Program-made: the position numbers and the translations under genes
Notes under the pieces: generated by a model
Database searches by the model: none
What the model was told of the DNA's origin: nothing
What the model saw: the letters and a program-made list of their open reading frames with translations, nothing else
Source: Spirochaetota bacterium
Lineage (GTDB): Bacteria > Spirochaetota > UBA4802 > UBA5550
Direction of reading: 5' to 3'
Assembly: GCA_017999915.1 (NCBI GenBank)
Contig: JAGNKX010000005.1
Location: forward strand, 1-64,000
Length of the DNA: 64,000 nt
In this document: positions 43,271 to 52,325 of the stretch, one piece after another
How positions within the stretch are numbered: the stretch's first letter is position 1
Layout of the letters: each line of letters opens with the position of its first letter

Positions 43271-43285
43271 AGGTTATTGTATTTT

Positions 43286-43311
43286 GATTTTTGGATATAT
43301 ATCCAAAAATC
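43286..43311. promoter_or_regulatory. Perfect 26-bp palindrome, probable TetR operator
   Basis: The half GATTTTTGGATAT is followed immediately by its exact reverse complement. The element is 16 bp upstream of the TetR ATG (43270) on the minus strand, within the expected promoter. The AT-rich centre TATATA may overlap the -10 box. Confidence 0.75.
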
Positions 43312-43429
43312 CGACTGTTCAAATTATTAACCGGATGGACGGATTATTCAGAATGTATTACATTATGTCAATAATATTATTAATATTTTATTAAATTAAT
43401 GATAAAAATACACCGGTTGAAGAACCAAG

Positions 43430-43514
43430 GGGTCAGAGTAAATTATTTTTTGAGCCTGATTACCGATAACTATCGGTAATTTATATTCATAACCGATTTT
43501 TTAGGGGTCAGAGC
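43430..43514. repeat. Paired GGGGTCAGAG repeats flanking a palindrome
   Basis: AAGGGGTCAGAGTAAA (from about 43429) and TAGGGGTCAGAGCAAA (from about 43502) are direct repeats on either side of the 16-bp palindrome ACCGATAACTATCGGT at 43462-43477. GGGGTCAGAG motifs often flank IS200-like/RAYT transposase genes, but no transposase is present here, so this is at most a solo or remnant element. Confidence 0.5.
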
Positions 43515-43570
43515 AAAACTTATATCCAATAAAATATAACACTATTATAAAAATGAATAGTTTTTAATCA

Positions 43571-43724
43571 AGCAGTTTGCTGAAAAACAGCAAACTGCTA
43601 AGCGATACATGAATGTATCGCCATTTTTCGAGGCGTTAGACGAGAAAAATGTGAGGTTTTACGAATTCACTTCGTAAAACCGACCCTGAAAAACTCCAAG
43701 TAAGGAGTTTTTCAGGAAACTGCT
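43571..43724. repeat. Array of five hairpins enclosed by an 8-bp stem
   Basis: Consecutive hairpins: AGCAGTTTGCTG/CAGCAAACTGCT (43571-43599, 12 bp), CGATACAT/ATGTATCG (43603-43620, 8 bp), CATTTTTC/GAAAAATG (43622-43651, 8 bp), GGTTTTACGAA/TTCGTAAAACC (43655-43681, 11 bp) and CCTGAAAAACTCC/GGAGTTTTTCAGG (43685-43716, 13 bp). AAACTGCT at 43717-43724 can alternatively pair with AGCAGTTT at 43571-43578 and close the whole array. No frame is conserved through it. A related shorter element is at 52997-53043. Confidence 0.75.
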
Positions 43725-43832
43725 AGGAACCAACATTAAAAATAAATATAATCCTATTCTCTTGACAAATTGCTGATTCATGAATTACAAATAAAACCAC
43801 CTTATTATCAGAAATTTCGTCGGGGGATAACC

Positions 43833-45131
43833 ATGAGCAGAATTGATTCTCAACTGAAAGTAGAATCTTTGTTGCTACACGGAGGCCAGGAACCGGATCC
43901 AGCCACTGGCGCCAGGGCCGTTCCCATTTACCAGACAACATCCTATCAATTCAATGACGCCGATCACGCGGCCAATCTCTTTGCCCTGAAGGAGTCGGGC
44001 AACATATACACGAGGATCATGAATCCCACCACGGATGTCTTTGAAAAGCGCATGGCGGCCCTGGACGGCGGTGTCGGCGCCCTTGCCGTGGCCAGCGGCC
44101 AATCAGCCATCACGCTGTCGATTCTCAATATCGCCAGGGCCGGCGATGAGATCGTATCCGCCGACAATCTCTACGGCGGCACCTATACCCTGTTTCATTA
44201 CACCCTGCCGCGGATGGGCATTAAGGTGCATTTCGTGAAATCAAACGACCTGGACGCGATCCGTAGGGCGATCACGCCGGGAACGAAAGCGATCTACGCC
44301 GAATCGATCGGCAATCCAAAGCTTGACGTGGCCGATCTCGAAGGCATCTCGAAAATCGCCCATGGCGCCGGGATCCCCTTCATCCTGGACAACACGGTTT
44401 CGCCCTATCTCCTCCGGCCCTTTGACCACGGCGTGGACATCATTGTCTATTCCGCCACCAAGTTCATCGGCGGCCACGGCACCTCCGTCGGCGGCGTCAT
44501 CGTCGATTCGGGCGCCTTCGACTGGACCGGCGGCAGGTTTCCCCTCATCGCGGACCCGGAACCGAGTTACCACGGCATTCCCTTCGTGGAGGCGCTGAGG
44601 CCGGTGGGCAACATCGCCTATATTACCAAGGCCCGGGTCACCCTGCTCCGCGACATGGGGCCGTCCCTGTCGCCTTTCAATTCCTTTCTCTTCCTGCAGG
44701 GGCTGGAGACCCTCCACCTGCGCATGCCCTGCCACTCCCTGAACGCCCTGGCCGTGGCGCGGCACCTGGAGAAGCACCGGGCCGTCAGCTGGGTGAACTA
44801 TCCGGGCCTCGACTCGAGCCCGGAGCAGGGGCGGGTCGGGAAATACCTGGCCCGGGGAGCCGGGGCCCTGGTGGGATTCGGCATCAAGGGAGGCGTCGCC
44901 GCTGGCAAGAAATTCATAAATTCACTGCGGATGATATCGCACCTGGCCAACATCGGCGACGCCAAGACCCTGGCGATCCACCCGGCGAGCACCACTCACC
45001 AGCAGCTCTCGCCGGAGGAACAGCTCGCCACCGGCGTATTGCCCGACTACATCAGGCTGTCCATCGGCATCGAGCACATCGACGACATCATCGCCGATAT
45101 CGACCAGGCCCTTGCCGGGGCCGCGGGATGA
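43833..45131 (+). CDS. metY: O-acetylhomoserine sulfhydrylase-type PLP enzyme
   Basis: A 432-residue Cys/Met-metabolism PLP enzyme of the O-acetylhomoserine aminocarboxypropyltransferase group, making homocysteine from O-acetylhomoserine and sulfide. Motifs: [17 protein letters not shown] near residue 30, ASGQSAIT near 90, the PLP lysine in [18 protein letters not shown] near residue 210 and the C-terminal [17 protein letters not shown]. Its length (about 430) fits MetY rather than MetB/MetC (about 380-400). GGGGG precedes ATG 43833. I looked for a SAM riboswitch in the 560-bp upstream region and see none, only repeats. Confidence 0.9.
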   Translation: MSRIDSQLKVESLLLHGGQEPDPATGARAVPIYQTTSYQFNDADHAANLFALKESGNIYTRIMNPTTDVFEKRMAALDGGVGALAVASGQSAITLSILNIARAGDEIVSADNLYGGTYTLFHYTLPRMGIKVHFVKSNDLDAIRRAITPGTKAIYAESIGNPKLDVADLEGISKIAHGAGIPFILDNTVSPYLLRPFDHGVDIIVYSATKFIGGHGTSVGGVIVDSGAFDWTGGRFPLIADPEPSYHGIPFVEALRPVGNIAYITKARVTLLRDMGPSLSPFNSFLFLQGLETLHLRMPCHSLNALAVARHLEKHRAVSWVNYPGLDSSPEQGRVGKYLARGAGALVGFGIKGGVAAGKKFINSLRMISHLANIGDAKTLAIHPASTTHQQLSPEEQLATGVLPDYIRLSIGIEHIDDIIADIDQALAGAAG

Positions 45132-45229
45132 CGGCGTAGAACACAAAGGCAAAACCAGGAGTCAAACCATTAGCGGAATAAATAAGGACATCACGGCCAC
45201 CATCGGCAAAACGCCCCTTTTTACAGGAA

Positions 45230-45922
45230 TCACTGCAATCCGCCGAGAAAGCCCTCGATCTCCCCGTTAATCTCATCCGGCTTTTCTAGAAAAACCATGT
45301 GGCCCGCCTCGGGGATTACGACGAACCGGGAGCCGGGAATCCTGTCAGCCAGGAACCGCGAATACTTGACCGGCGTCATGACATCCCTGTCGCCGCAGAT
45401 GACCAGGACCGGCATCGCGATCTCCCCTATCCTTTCCATAATATCAAAACGGTCGCAGCAGAGGAAGTCATTGAGGTGCGTGCTCACGGGGAAGGAGCAT
45501 ATCGCGTCGAGGACCCGGTCCCGCACCGCTGGTTCAACGCCGCTGTACATGACCGAGACGATGCCGCGGTACCAGGAAGGAGGCTTGTCCGTATTATCGT
45601 TCAGGGTCTGCAAAAAACCGGGATTCACCCTGAGCCGCGCGCCGGTGCCGATCAGTACCAGGCCGGCGACATCGGTCGGATGGGCCAGGGCGTAGGACAG
45701 GGCGACGGCGCCCCCCATGCTCTGGCCCGCCAGGACCAACCTGCCGTACCGCGCGTCCAGGACATAGGCGCGAAGCCACTGCCGGTATTCGTCGACGCTG
45801 CCGCGGGGATTCCCGTCGGGATGTCCCGGCAGGGTTACGGCATCGCTCTCCCGGAAGCGTTTTGTCTGGTAATGCCAGAGGGCGCCGCAGCCGCCGGCGC
45901 CGTGGATGAATACTAGTTTCAT
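45230..45922 (-). CDS. Alpha/beta hydrolase
   Basis: A 230-residue alpha/beta-hydrolase with FIHGAGGCGALW oxyanion loop at residues 4-15, nucleophile elbow LAGQSMGGAVAL (Ser about residue 69), acid residue in VICGDRDVMTP near residue 175 and His in PEAGHMVFLEKP near residue 205. The short lid suggests a small esterase, C-C hydrolase or homoserine-type acyltransferase relative. GAGG precedes ATG 45922. It converges on metY with about 100 bp between stops. Substrate unknown. Confidence 0.87.
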   Translation of the reverse strand: MKLVFIHGAGGCGALWHYQTKRFRESDAVTLPGHPDGNPRGSVDEYRQWLRAYVLDARYGRLVLAGQSMGGAVALSYALAHPTDVAGLVLIGTGARLRVNPGFLQTLNDNTDKPPSWYRGIVSVMYSGVEPAVRDRVLDAICSFPVSTHLNDFLCCDRFDIMERIGEIAMPVLVICGDRDVMTPVKYSRFLADRIPGSRFVVIPEAGHMVFLEKPDEINGEIEGFLGGLQ

Positions 45923-46011
45923 GGTTCAGACCTCGTCACTCTTTTGTCGTGCCCCGAGCTGATGGATATCGCAATGCAGCAGCATACACGGATATACCGG
46001 CAAATGCCCCG

Positions 46012-46096
46012 CCCCTCAGGGGAGGGCTCAATGATAAATATATTACCCATGCCCCCTTTTCCCCATGGGAGAAGGGGGTCAGGGGGATGGGGGTCA
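46012..46096. repeat. GC-rich palindromic intergenic repeat, copy
   Basis: CGCCCCTCAGGGGAGGG and CCCCCTTTTCCCCATGGGAGAAGGGGG are separated by an AT-rich stretch; the latter is a hairpin. It belongs to the same loose family as 3889-3973 and 52165-52318 and fills the gap before the hybrid kinase stop. Confidence 0.6.
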
Positions 46097-46108
46097 AAAA
46101 TAAATCCG

Positions 46109-49100
46109 TCAGCTGCGGTTCTTGTCCTTCAGCACCTCGCCGACCACGCCGGCAAGCTCGTCGATCCGGTACGGCTTGGCTATGACACCGCTGAAACCGT
46201 AATCACGGTAATTGGCCATGATCGGGTCGTTGGAATAGCCACTCGACACGATGGCCTTGATATTGCCGTTCAGGGCCAGGAGCTTTTCAATGGTTTTCCT
46301 GCCGCCCATGCCTCCGGGTATCGTCAGGTCAAGGATGACCAGGTCGTAGGGGAGACCGTCTTTCATCGACTGCTCATACAACGCCACCGCCATGTCCCCG
46401 TCCACGGCGATGTCAACGGTATACCCGAGGTGCTTCAGTATCTTCGAGGCCGTTGATGTCACCGCTTCATCGTCATCCATAAAAAGGATCCTTCCCGATC
46501 CGGTAGGCAGCGATCGGTTCTGCAGCTCCTCCGCCTCGCCCGCGGTATCCGAGGAGGGAAGATAGATAAAGAAGGTCGTGCCCGCGCCGATATGGGAATC
46601 CACGAATATATAGCCGTCATGGCGCTTTATGATCGAGTAAGTGCTGGTGAGGCCGAGGCCGTTCCCGGACCCCTTGGTGGTGAAGTAGGGATCGAATATC
46701 TTTGACTGGTTTTCCAGCGGTATCCCGATGCCGGTATCGGAAACGATGATCTTCACATACCGTCCCGGGGAGACCGGAAGGCCGCTGTCCGCAGACAGTA
46801 TGATATTCTCCGTCGTTATGGTGATGTCGCCGCCGTCAGGCATGGCCTGGTCCGCGTTGATGACAAGGTTCTGGATCACCTGGCTGAACTGGCCGACGTC
46901 CACGTTGACGGGCCAGAGGTCGTCCTGGAAATTGTAGACGCAGCGCACGTTGGAGCCGCGCAGTATGAAGCGCGAGGAATCGCGGATGATCTCCTCGATC
47001 GAGGCTATGCGCCGCACCGGGGCGCCTCCCTTGGAGAAGGTGAGAAACTGGTGGGTGAGCTCCTGGGCCCGTACGGAGGCTTTTTCCGCGTCCTCAAGGA
47101 TGTCCATGAGCCGGACGTTTCCGCTCACCATCAGTTTCGCCAGGTTGATATTGCCCATGATGGCGGTGAGAATATTATTGAAGTCGTGGGCGATCCCCCC
47201 GGCCAGGATGCCGATCGATTCGAGCTTTTCAATCTTGAGGAGCTCACCGTGGAATTTCACCTCGTCCGAGATGTCCCTGACGACGATGACATAGCCGGAT
47301 ACTCTTCCGGAGCGGTCAAAAATCGGGGCGCAATGCTCCGACACGATCCGCTCCGTCCGGTCCCTCCTGACCAGGACGGTATTGGAGCGGAACCCCACCG
47401 ATACATCCTGGATCAAACCCGTTTTGACAGGGTCCTTGACGATTCCCGTCTTCTGGTCTATCAGGACAAGGACATCGCTGATCGTCTTCCCCATGACCTC
47501 ATCCTGGCGCCATCCTGTCAGCTCCTCCGCGGCCTTGTTTATGAGATGAACGCGCCACTTGATGTCCATGGCTATGACGCCCTCCCCTATGGAGCGCAGG
47601 GTAATGGCCAGGCGCTCCTTTTCCTCGAGGAGCGCCTCCTCGGCCATCTTCCGCTCGGATACGTCCCGGGCTATGCCCTGGACGCCCATTACCGCGTCAT
47701 TCTTCATGATCGGGGAAAGATTGATCTCGACGCTGAGCCTGGTGCCGTCCTTTTTCTTGAATGATGTTTCGTACCCGATAATCTCCTTTCCCTTCAGCAG
47801 GTCGCCGAAAATCAGCCTCCCGATGCCGGCCACGTCATCGTCCAGATAATTGCCGAACATTTTCCCGACCAGTTCATCGGCCCTGAAACCGGACATGGCC
47901 GTGATGGACGGCGACATGTATGTTATGCGTCCTTCCGTATCCATCATGAATATGATGTCGAAATTCCTCTCCACGACGCCGCGGAAGCGCTCTTCGCTCC
48001 TCCTCAGGGCCTCCTTGTCCCGGATATGGTCCGACATTTCCCGGACGATGTTCGCGTTGAGTATCTCGAGCTTCTTCTTCATCACGTTAATCTTGTCAGC
48101 CAGGCCGAACGAAAAGATAAGTATCTGCCCCACCATGGCGAACCTGAAAAAGAGATGCGTTACAATAGTAAGGGGGATGATTCCCATGCCCCTGAGCGCG
48201 TAGAGAAGTATCGCGATGACGATGATGGCCCAGGAGGCAGCGTAAAAATTCGCCTGCCTCACCTTGCGGCGCAGGGCAATACCGGATATGAAAAAAGTCA
48301 GGATAATGGCGACAATGGCCAGGGTGATCGATAGAAACATCATCGCCAGCCTGTTCAGGAATACCAGGTTCAGGACGAACCCGGCCAAGCTCAGGCCTGC
48401 GGTCACGAGGGAAAGCCTGTCCAGCAGGGAAGAGAGCGACCATGTGTTCATGAACTCCCTGGCGAAGAGCATGTACGTCGCGATAAATATGAAATTGTAC
48501 AGGCTCGTATCGGATAAAAACGGGGTAGCGGGCCAGAGAAACTGGGTGCCATGGCCCCTGATGGCCAGGGTGGCCAGGAGAAAGGCCAGGATATACAAAG
48601 AATAGAACAGGTAGTCCCTGCTCCGCACCGAAAAAAACAGGAACAGGTTATATACCAGCATGATGAGCATCATTCCATAATATAACCCGTACAGCCAGTT
48701 ATCAAGCATCATGCTCTTGTATAACCCCTCCCGTGACATCACCGAAATGGGAATGGTCATGGCTGAAGACGTCTTGACCCTGATATAGCAGGTCTTCTTC
48801 CCCGGCCCTATCACAAGGGGAAAGACAAACCCGGGATGCTTGAATTCCCTTTCGCTGAAGGGAATCGTGTCGCCGCTCTTCTTCATCGTGAACGTTCCAC
48901 CCTCTTCCGGGACAAACAGCCTGATGTCGTCAAGGAGGGGATAATCGACGACCAGGTCAAAGGGAATGGGTTTGGCGAGGGGATTCCTGAGGGTGAACCG
49001 TATCCAGTAGGCTGAATTGGTCAGGCCGAAGTTGGGGCTGTCGTCGATATGATGCTTGAACCTCCGGTCCCATGCCGGGGAGGATACAGTGCCGATGGAA

Positions 49101-49369
49101 AGGTTCGAACCGGGATCTTCGAGATAATCAACAACGGGACCTATTGATCTGGCCTCCACGGGGTCCTCAAGGTTAATGGTCCTTTCACCGGCCGGAGCAG
49201 CGCCGGGATCAGGTGTGGTACGGGTCCCGGACTGCAGAGGCCCCGGGGCGCTCTCTTTTCCCGAGACTGGCAAGACGGCGGCAGCATAGAGGATGGAAAC
49301 CCCTATTCCCGCCGCAACGATGAGGCTCAGGACACGTTTTCGCAGGTTATGGTTGACCGCAGTGAACAA
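46109..49369 (-). CDS. 7TMR-DISM hybrid histidine kinase with two PAS and REC
   Basis: A 1086-residue membrane kinase. Signal/anchor near residues 12-35; 7TMR-DISM extracellular type 2 about 75-215 (FGLTNSAYWIRFTLRNP); seven-helix module about 225-430; two PAS domains about 470-710 (MDTEGRITYMSPSITAMSGF, INKAAEELTGWRQDE); HisKA with the phospho-His in GGIAHDFNNILTAIMGN near residue 740; HATPase with DPYFTTKGSGNGLGL near 905; C-terminal REC about 965-1080 (LFMDDDEAVTS, VILDLTIPGG). The start is TTG after a distant GGAG. The STAS gene is 24 bp upstream, likely same operon. It senses an extracytoplasmic ligand with the same module as the chemoreceptor at 30.4 kb. Confidence 0.92.
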   Translation of the reverse strand: MFTAVNHNLRKRVLSLIVAAGIGVSILYAAAVLPVSGKESAPGPLQSGTRTTPDPGAAPAGERTINLEDPVEARSIGPVVDYLEDPGSNLSIGTVSSPAWDRRFKHHIDDSPNFGLTNSAYWIRFTLRNPLAKPIPFDLVVDYPLLDDIRLFVPEEGGTFTMKKSGDTIPFSEREFKHPGFVFPLVIGPGKKTCYIRVKTSSAMTIPISVMSREGLYKSMMLDNWLYGLYYGMMLIMLVYNLFLFFSVRSRDYLFYSLYILAFLLATLAIRGHGTQFLWPATPFLSDTSLYNFIFIATYMLFAREFMNTWSLSSLLDRLSLVTAGLSLAGFVLNLVFLNRLAMMFLSITLAIVAIILTFFISGIALRRKVRQANFYAASWAIIVIAILLYALRGMGIIPLTIVTHLFFRFAMVGQILIFSFGLADKINVMKKKLEILNANIVREMSDHIRDKEALRRSEERFRGVVERNFDIIFMMDTEGRITYMSPSITAMSGFRADELVGKMFGNYLDDDVAGIGRLIFGDLLKGKEIIGYETSFKKKDGTRLSVEINLSPIMKNDAVMGVQGIARDVSERKMAEEALLEEKERLAITLRSIGEGVIAMDIKWRVHLINKAAEELTGWRQDEVMGKTISDVLVLIDQKTGIVKDPVKTGLIQDVSVGFRSNTVLVRRDRTERIVSEHCAPIFDRSGRVSGYVIVVRDISDEVKFHGELLKIEKLESIGILAGGIAHDFNNILTAIMGNINLAKLMVSGNVRLMDILEDAEKASVRAQELTHQFLTFSKGGAPVRRIASIEEIIRDSSRFILRGSNVRCVYNFQDDLWPVNVDVGQFSQVIQNLVINADQAMPDGGDITITTENIILSADSGLPVSPGRYVKIIVSDTGIGIPLENQSKIFDPYFTTKGSGNGLGLTSTYSIIKRHDGYIFVDSHIGAGTTFFIYLPSSDTAGEAEELQNRSLPTGSGRILFMDDDEAVTSTASKILKHLGYTVDIAVDGDMAVALYEQSMKDGLPYDLVILDLTIPGGMGGRKTIEKLLALNGNIKAIVSSGYSNDPIMANYRDYGFSGVIAKPYRIDELAGVVGEVLKDKNRS

Positions 49370-49393
49370 AACAGGTGTACACTCCGCACTCTG

Positions 49394-49738
49394 TCATTTC
49401 AGGTATTGTGATTCGAATTGTTGTTTCGTCAAGATGGGAATGACTTTGTCCAGTTTAATTACCTCGAAAATTTTTTTCAGCGATTCAAAAACATCATAAA
49501 TGATCAATGTAACATGTTTATTCTCAGCGATCCGCGCCATTTTGAATATATGATTGATGCATATGGAATCTATTTGCGTGACGGCCTTGAAGTCAAGGGC
49601 GATCACTTCCGGTTCCGGCGAAGTATCGATCTCATCGCTCCACGCCTCTTCCACTATTTTCAGCACTTCCCTTGTAAGGGTGCCGCGGAATTGCATCACG
49701 ATAACTGGACCGTATCTCTCGGTAATGATATCTATCAT
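49394..49738 (-). CDS. STAS-domain protein (anti-anti-sigma-like)
   Basis: A 114-residue STAS protein: VIVMQFRGTLTREVLKIVEEA, VIALDFKAVTQIDSICINHIF (phosphorylatable Ser region; DS at about residue 60) and ILTKQQFES. Such proteins bind anti-sigma factors or act in partner switching and are dephosphorylated by PP2C phosphatases, one of which is encoded at 2.4 kb. AAAGGA lies nine nt before ATG 49738; a TTG two codons earlier is less likely. It probably acts with the hybrid kinase encoded immediately downstream. Confidence 0.8.
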   Translation of the reverse strand: MIDIITERYGPVIVMQFRGTLTREVLKIVEEAWSDEIDTSPEPEVIALDFKAVTQIDSICINHIFKMARIAENKHVTLIIYDVFESLKKIFEVIKLDKVIPILTKQQFESQYLK

Positions 49739-50029
49739 ATCCAACTATCCTTTATAAAAACCCGGTTATTTAAGCTGTTGGTGAGTCAGACGAAACATGT
49801 TCCGCCAGGTTATACAACACCCGGATAGCCAATTGTACCGACAATATACCCGGCGATATCGCGAATGTGTTCATATTATAATCCTATCCCCATGGTATAT
49901 AATATAAATTGCCAATAATCATCGGTGCTGTCAATAGGTTTAATATGGCGGCGGTGAAAAACTATTCACCGGGGATCATGGAAGGAACTGCGGCAAGCAT
50001 TCAGCCGTCATGGTGACGCCCGGCAGGGC
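49739..50029. other. AT-rich intergenic region without recognised feature
   Basis: About 290 bp between the divergently spaced STAS and methylase genes on the minus strand. I see only scattered AT-rich stretches and no convincing hairpin or operator. Confidence 0.5.
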
Positions 50030-51958
50030 CTAGCGCAGGGAGCCACGGACATGCTTTATCTCGGCGGCGGTCAATCCATAATGGTCCATGATAAAGTCAT
50101 CAACTTCCGCGGGGGAACGGACCCCCCCGAGGACGCCCTCGGCCAGGGATACGAGCTCATCCAAGACCGCGGCGCGCCAGAGCGGCAGCGGCAGGGCCTC
50201 CAGGTGGCTGCGAAGCACTTTTATCGATGAAAACTTTTTCTGAAAGATGAACTGGTACAGTGAGGAGTTGAACAGGGCCAGCACAGCCATGATAGGGTAA
50301 AAGTCCGCCCGGGGGATCAGCGCGTTGGCGCTGTTCAGCGTAAGGCACCGCCGGTCGTCATAGGCGACGACGAGGTTCTTGGAAATGAAGCGGTACACCA
50401 GCTTTTCCGGGGCCCGGTATTTATATTCCGGCGCCGCCTGCTGGAACTTATCCGGCTGGAATCTGATGAAGCTGGTGGGATCGCCGAGAACATAGGGATT
50501 GACGTCCCTCCCCTTGAATACGGGCTCATGGCCCTTGGTTTCCATCGTTTCGCGGAGATATTTTCCATTGTCCCCCGTCACGATGCCGAGGGCCCACTCC
50601 GCGTTGCCGGAGAGGGTGACATGGTCCCGGCCGTAGACCTTGCCGATGATGCGGCCATCGGCGGCGCCCACATTGATGTCGAAGACGCAATCGGGGTTTT
50701 TCCCGAACCGCCCCTGGTCCACGTCGCGCGCCTGCCTGCCCGATATGCAGGCAAACCGGCCGCTCCCGGACCGCCGGGAGCAATCGAGGCGGATCGCCGG
50801 CGTGAAGACATTCTTAAACACGCGCCCGAGGAGCTCAATGCGCTCTATGCGGGTGTGCTTCAGGATACAGGTCCTGATGTCGCGATGGGTCTTCACGTGG
50901 AGCAGCGACTCGGGCAGTATGAACGAAATGCGTCCGCCTTCTTTCAGGAGATCGATGCTTCTCCGGAGAATGTATGAAAATGATTCAAGGGACCTTATGT
51001 CCGGGTACAGCTTTTTGAGCGCCCCCAGCTCGGCGCTGGAATAATGGAGCCCCCAAGGCGGGTTCGTGGCGATCATGTCAAAGCCGCCGAGGGATCCCCG
51101 GCCGAACCTTCCGTCCAGCATATAATCGCCCCGGTAGATGCGAGGCTCAAAATCCCCGTCCGGGAACCGCAGCATCAGGTTGATGCGGGCTATGCGGACC
51201 GCGAGGCCGTCGATGTCGCATCCGTGGAGCGACCGGGGATCGCCGGTCTTATCGGCAAAGGCGAGAAGGAACTGGCCCGTGCCGCAGCAGGGATCCAGTA
51301 TCTTCGCCCGGCGTCCAGGCACGGATTCCGCGATTTCATCGACAATGCTGTCCGGCGTGTAATAGGAGCCGCTCCGCGCCTTGTCCCCTTCACGGATGAG
51401 GGACTGGTACACCAGGCCCAGCGCGTCCCGCTGCCGAGGCAGATCCATGCTGAACAGGGGATTATATTCTTTCGTAACATCGAAACTTCCGAGCTCCTCG
51501 TGCCATGAGCGGAGCTCGCTTCCCAGGAAGCTCCTGCCCCTGATGCGGAACCCCCTGCCGATGAGACGCCCCAGGTCATGGTCGCCGCACATTCCCTCGG
51601 CGCAGACCCTGCTCAGGGCCAGGACAAAAAACGCCCGGTCGATGTCGATGCCCGATTCCGCGATATAGGCGACGACCTCCTCGACGGCCCCCCGGCCCCT
51701 CTTTTCGCCAAGGTACTCCTCCGGTATGAAGGAACGCTGCGCCTTGACCTTGTTGGCCCGGCTGGCGAGGCGCGGGATGGAGCCGTCCAGGATCCTTTCA
51801 TGGAGGCGGCGCACTTCATCGTATCGGAACCGGATGCCCTGGGTGCGTCCCGCGGGACGAAGGTACTCGTGCTTTATCCAGTTGCGCACGGTGGCGGATG
51901 AAACCGCCAGGATCGACGCTGTTTCATCAAGGGTGACATACCGGTGTTCCGGGACCAT
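50030..51958 (-). CDS. DNA adenine N6-methyltransferase with N-terminal HTH
   Basis: A 642-residue protein. Residues ~7-60 form an excisionase/MerR-like HTH (YVTLDETASILAVSSATVRNWIKHEY). A helical region follows, then the SAM-binding methylase core with motif I DPCCGTGQFLLAF near residue 220 and catalytic NPPWG near residue 300, followed by an Eco57I/TaqI-type target recognition region (VLRSHLEALPLPLW near the end). It transfers a methyl group to adenine in a specific DNA site. GGAGG precedes ATG 51958. No restriction enzyme or specificity gene is adjacent, so it appears solitary; the fused HTH is uncommon in such enzymes. Confidence 0.87.
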   Translation of the reverse strand: MVPEHRYVTLDETASILAVSSATVRNWIKHEYLRPAGRTQGIRFRYDEVRRLHERILDGSIPRLASRANKVKAQRSFIPEEYLGEKRGRGAVEEVVAYIAESGIDIDRAFFVLALSRVCAEGMCGDHDLGRLIGRGFRIRGRSFLGSELRSWHEELGSFDVTKEYNPLFSMDLPRQRDALGLVYQSLIREGDKARSGSYYTPDSIVDEIAESVPGRRAKILDPCCGTGQFLLAFADKTGDPRSLHGCDIDGLAVRIARINLMLRFPDGDFEPRIYRGDYMLDGRFGRGSLGGFDMIATNPPWGLHYSSAELGALKKLYPDIRSLESFSYILRRSIDLLKEGGRISFILPESLLHVKTHRDIRTCILKHTRIERIELLGRVFKNVFTPAIRLDCSRRSGSGRFACISGRQARDVDQGRFGKNPDCVFDINVGAADGRIIGKVYGRDHVTLSGNAEWALGIVTGDNGKYLRETMETKGHEPVFKGRDVNPYVLGDPTSFIRFQPDKFQQAAPEYKYRAPEKLVYRFISKNLVVAYDDRRCLTLNSANALIPRADFYPIMAVLALFNSSLYQFIFQKKFSSIKVLRSHLEALPLPLWRAAVLDELVSLAEGVLGGVRSPAEVDDFIMDHYGLTAAEIKHVRGSLR

Positions 51959-52164
51959 GGATCAGTTCCTCCACGCATTCGGCACAATGAATTGAATGAG
52001 AAGCGGCGCCGGGGAGCGGATATGACAATCTCCCGCCCGCCGCTGTCACGGTAATAAAATCGACCGGTACGAAAGGATTGCATTAATACTTTTGTGGAGG
52101 TTATGTCGCGTGGGAGGAATTATGTGTCGCATGAAGACACGGTCTTGAGGTCGAATCGTCAGGG

Positions 52165-52318
52165 AAATTCAACCCCTCACCCGCCCCTCCGGGGCACCCT
52201 CTCCCATTAAGCACGAAAAAAAGGAGAGGGTTTCTTTTGAAAATAGTTGATATGGAACACCCCCCCTCTCCTTTTTTCATTTTTTCATGGGAGAGGGGGC
52301 CCGGGGGTGAGGGGTAAA
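52165..52318. repeat. GC-rich palindromic intergenic repeat, long copy
   Basis: A long inverted repeat: CCCCTCACCCGCCCC and CTCTCCCATTAAG on one side, with GGAGAGGG repeated, and the mirrored CATGGGAGAGGGGGCCC and GGGGGTGAGGGG on the other, about 150 bp in all. It fills most of the gap between the CheD-like and methylase genes. The rest of the 367-bp gap is featureless. Confidence 0.75.
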
Positions 52319-52325
52319 AAAGGGT

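Noticed and set aside
43571-43724. CRISPR array
   Set aside because: The hairpins differ from each other and there are no equal-length spacers or cas genes.
43571-43724. tRNA or tRNA-like gene
   Set aside because: Stem lengths and the absence of a T-loop GTTCRA motif and CCA end do not fit.
43310-43832. SAM or other riboswitch before the metY gene
   Set aside because: The region is full of hairpins, but I could not find the conserved SAM-I core bases; the hairpin arms look like a repeat element.
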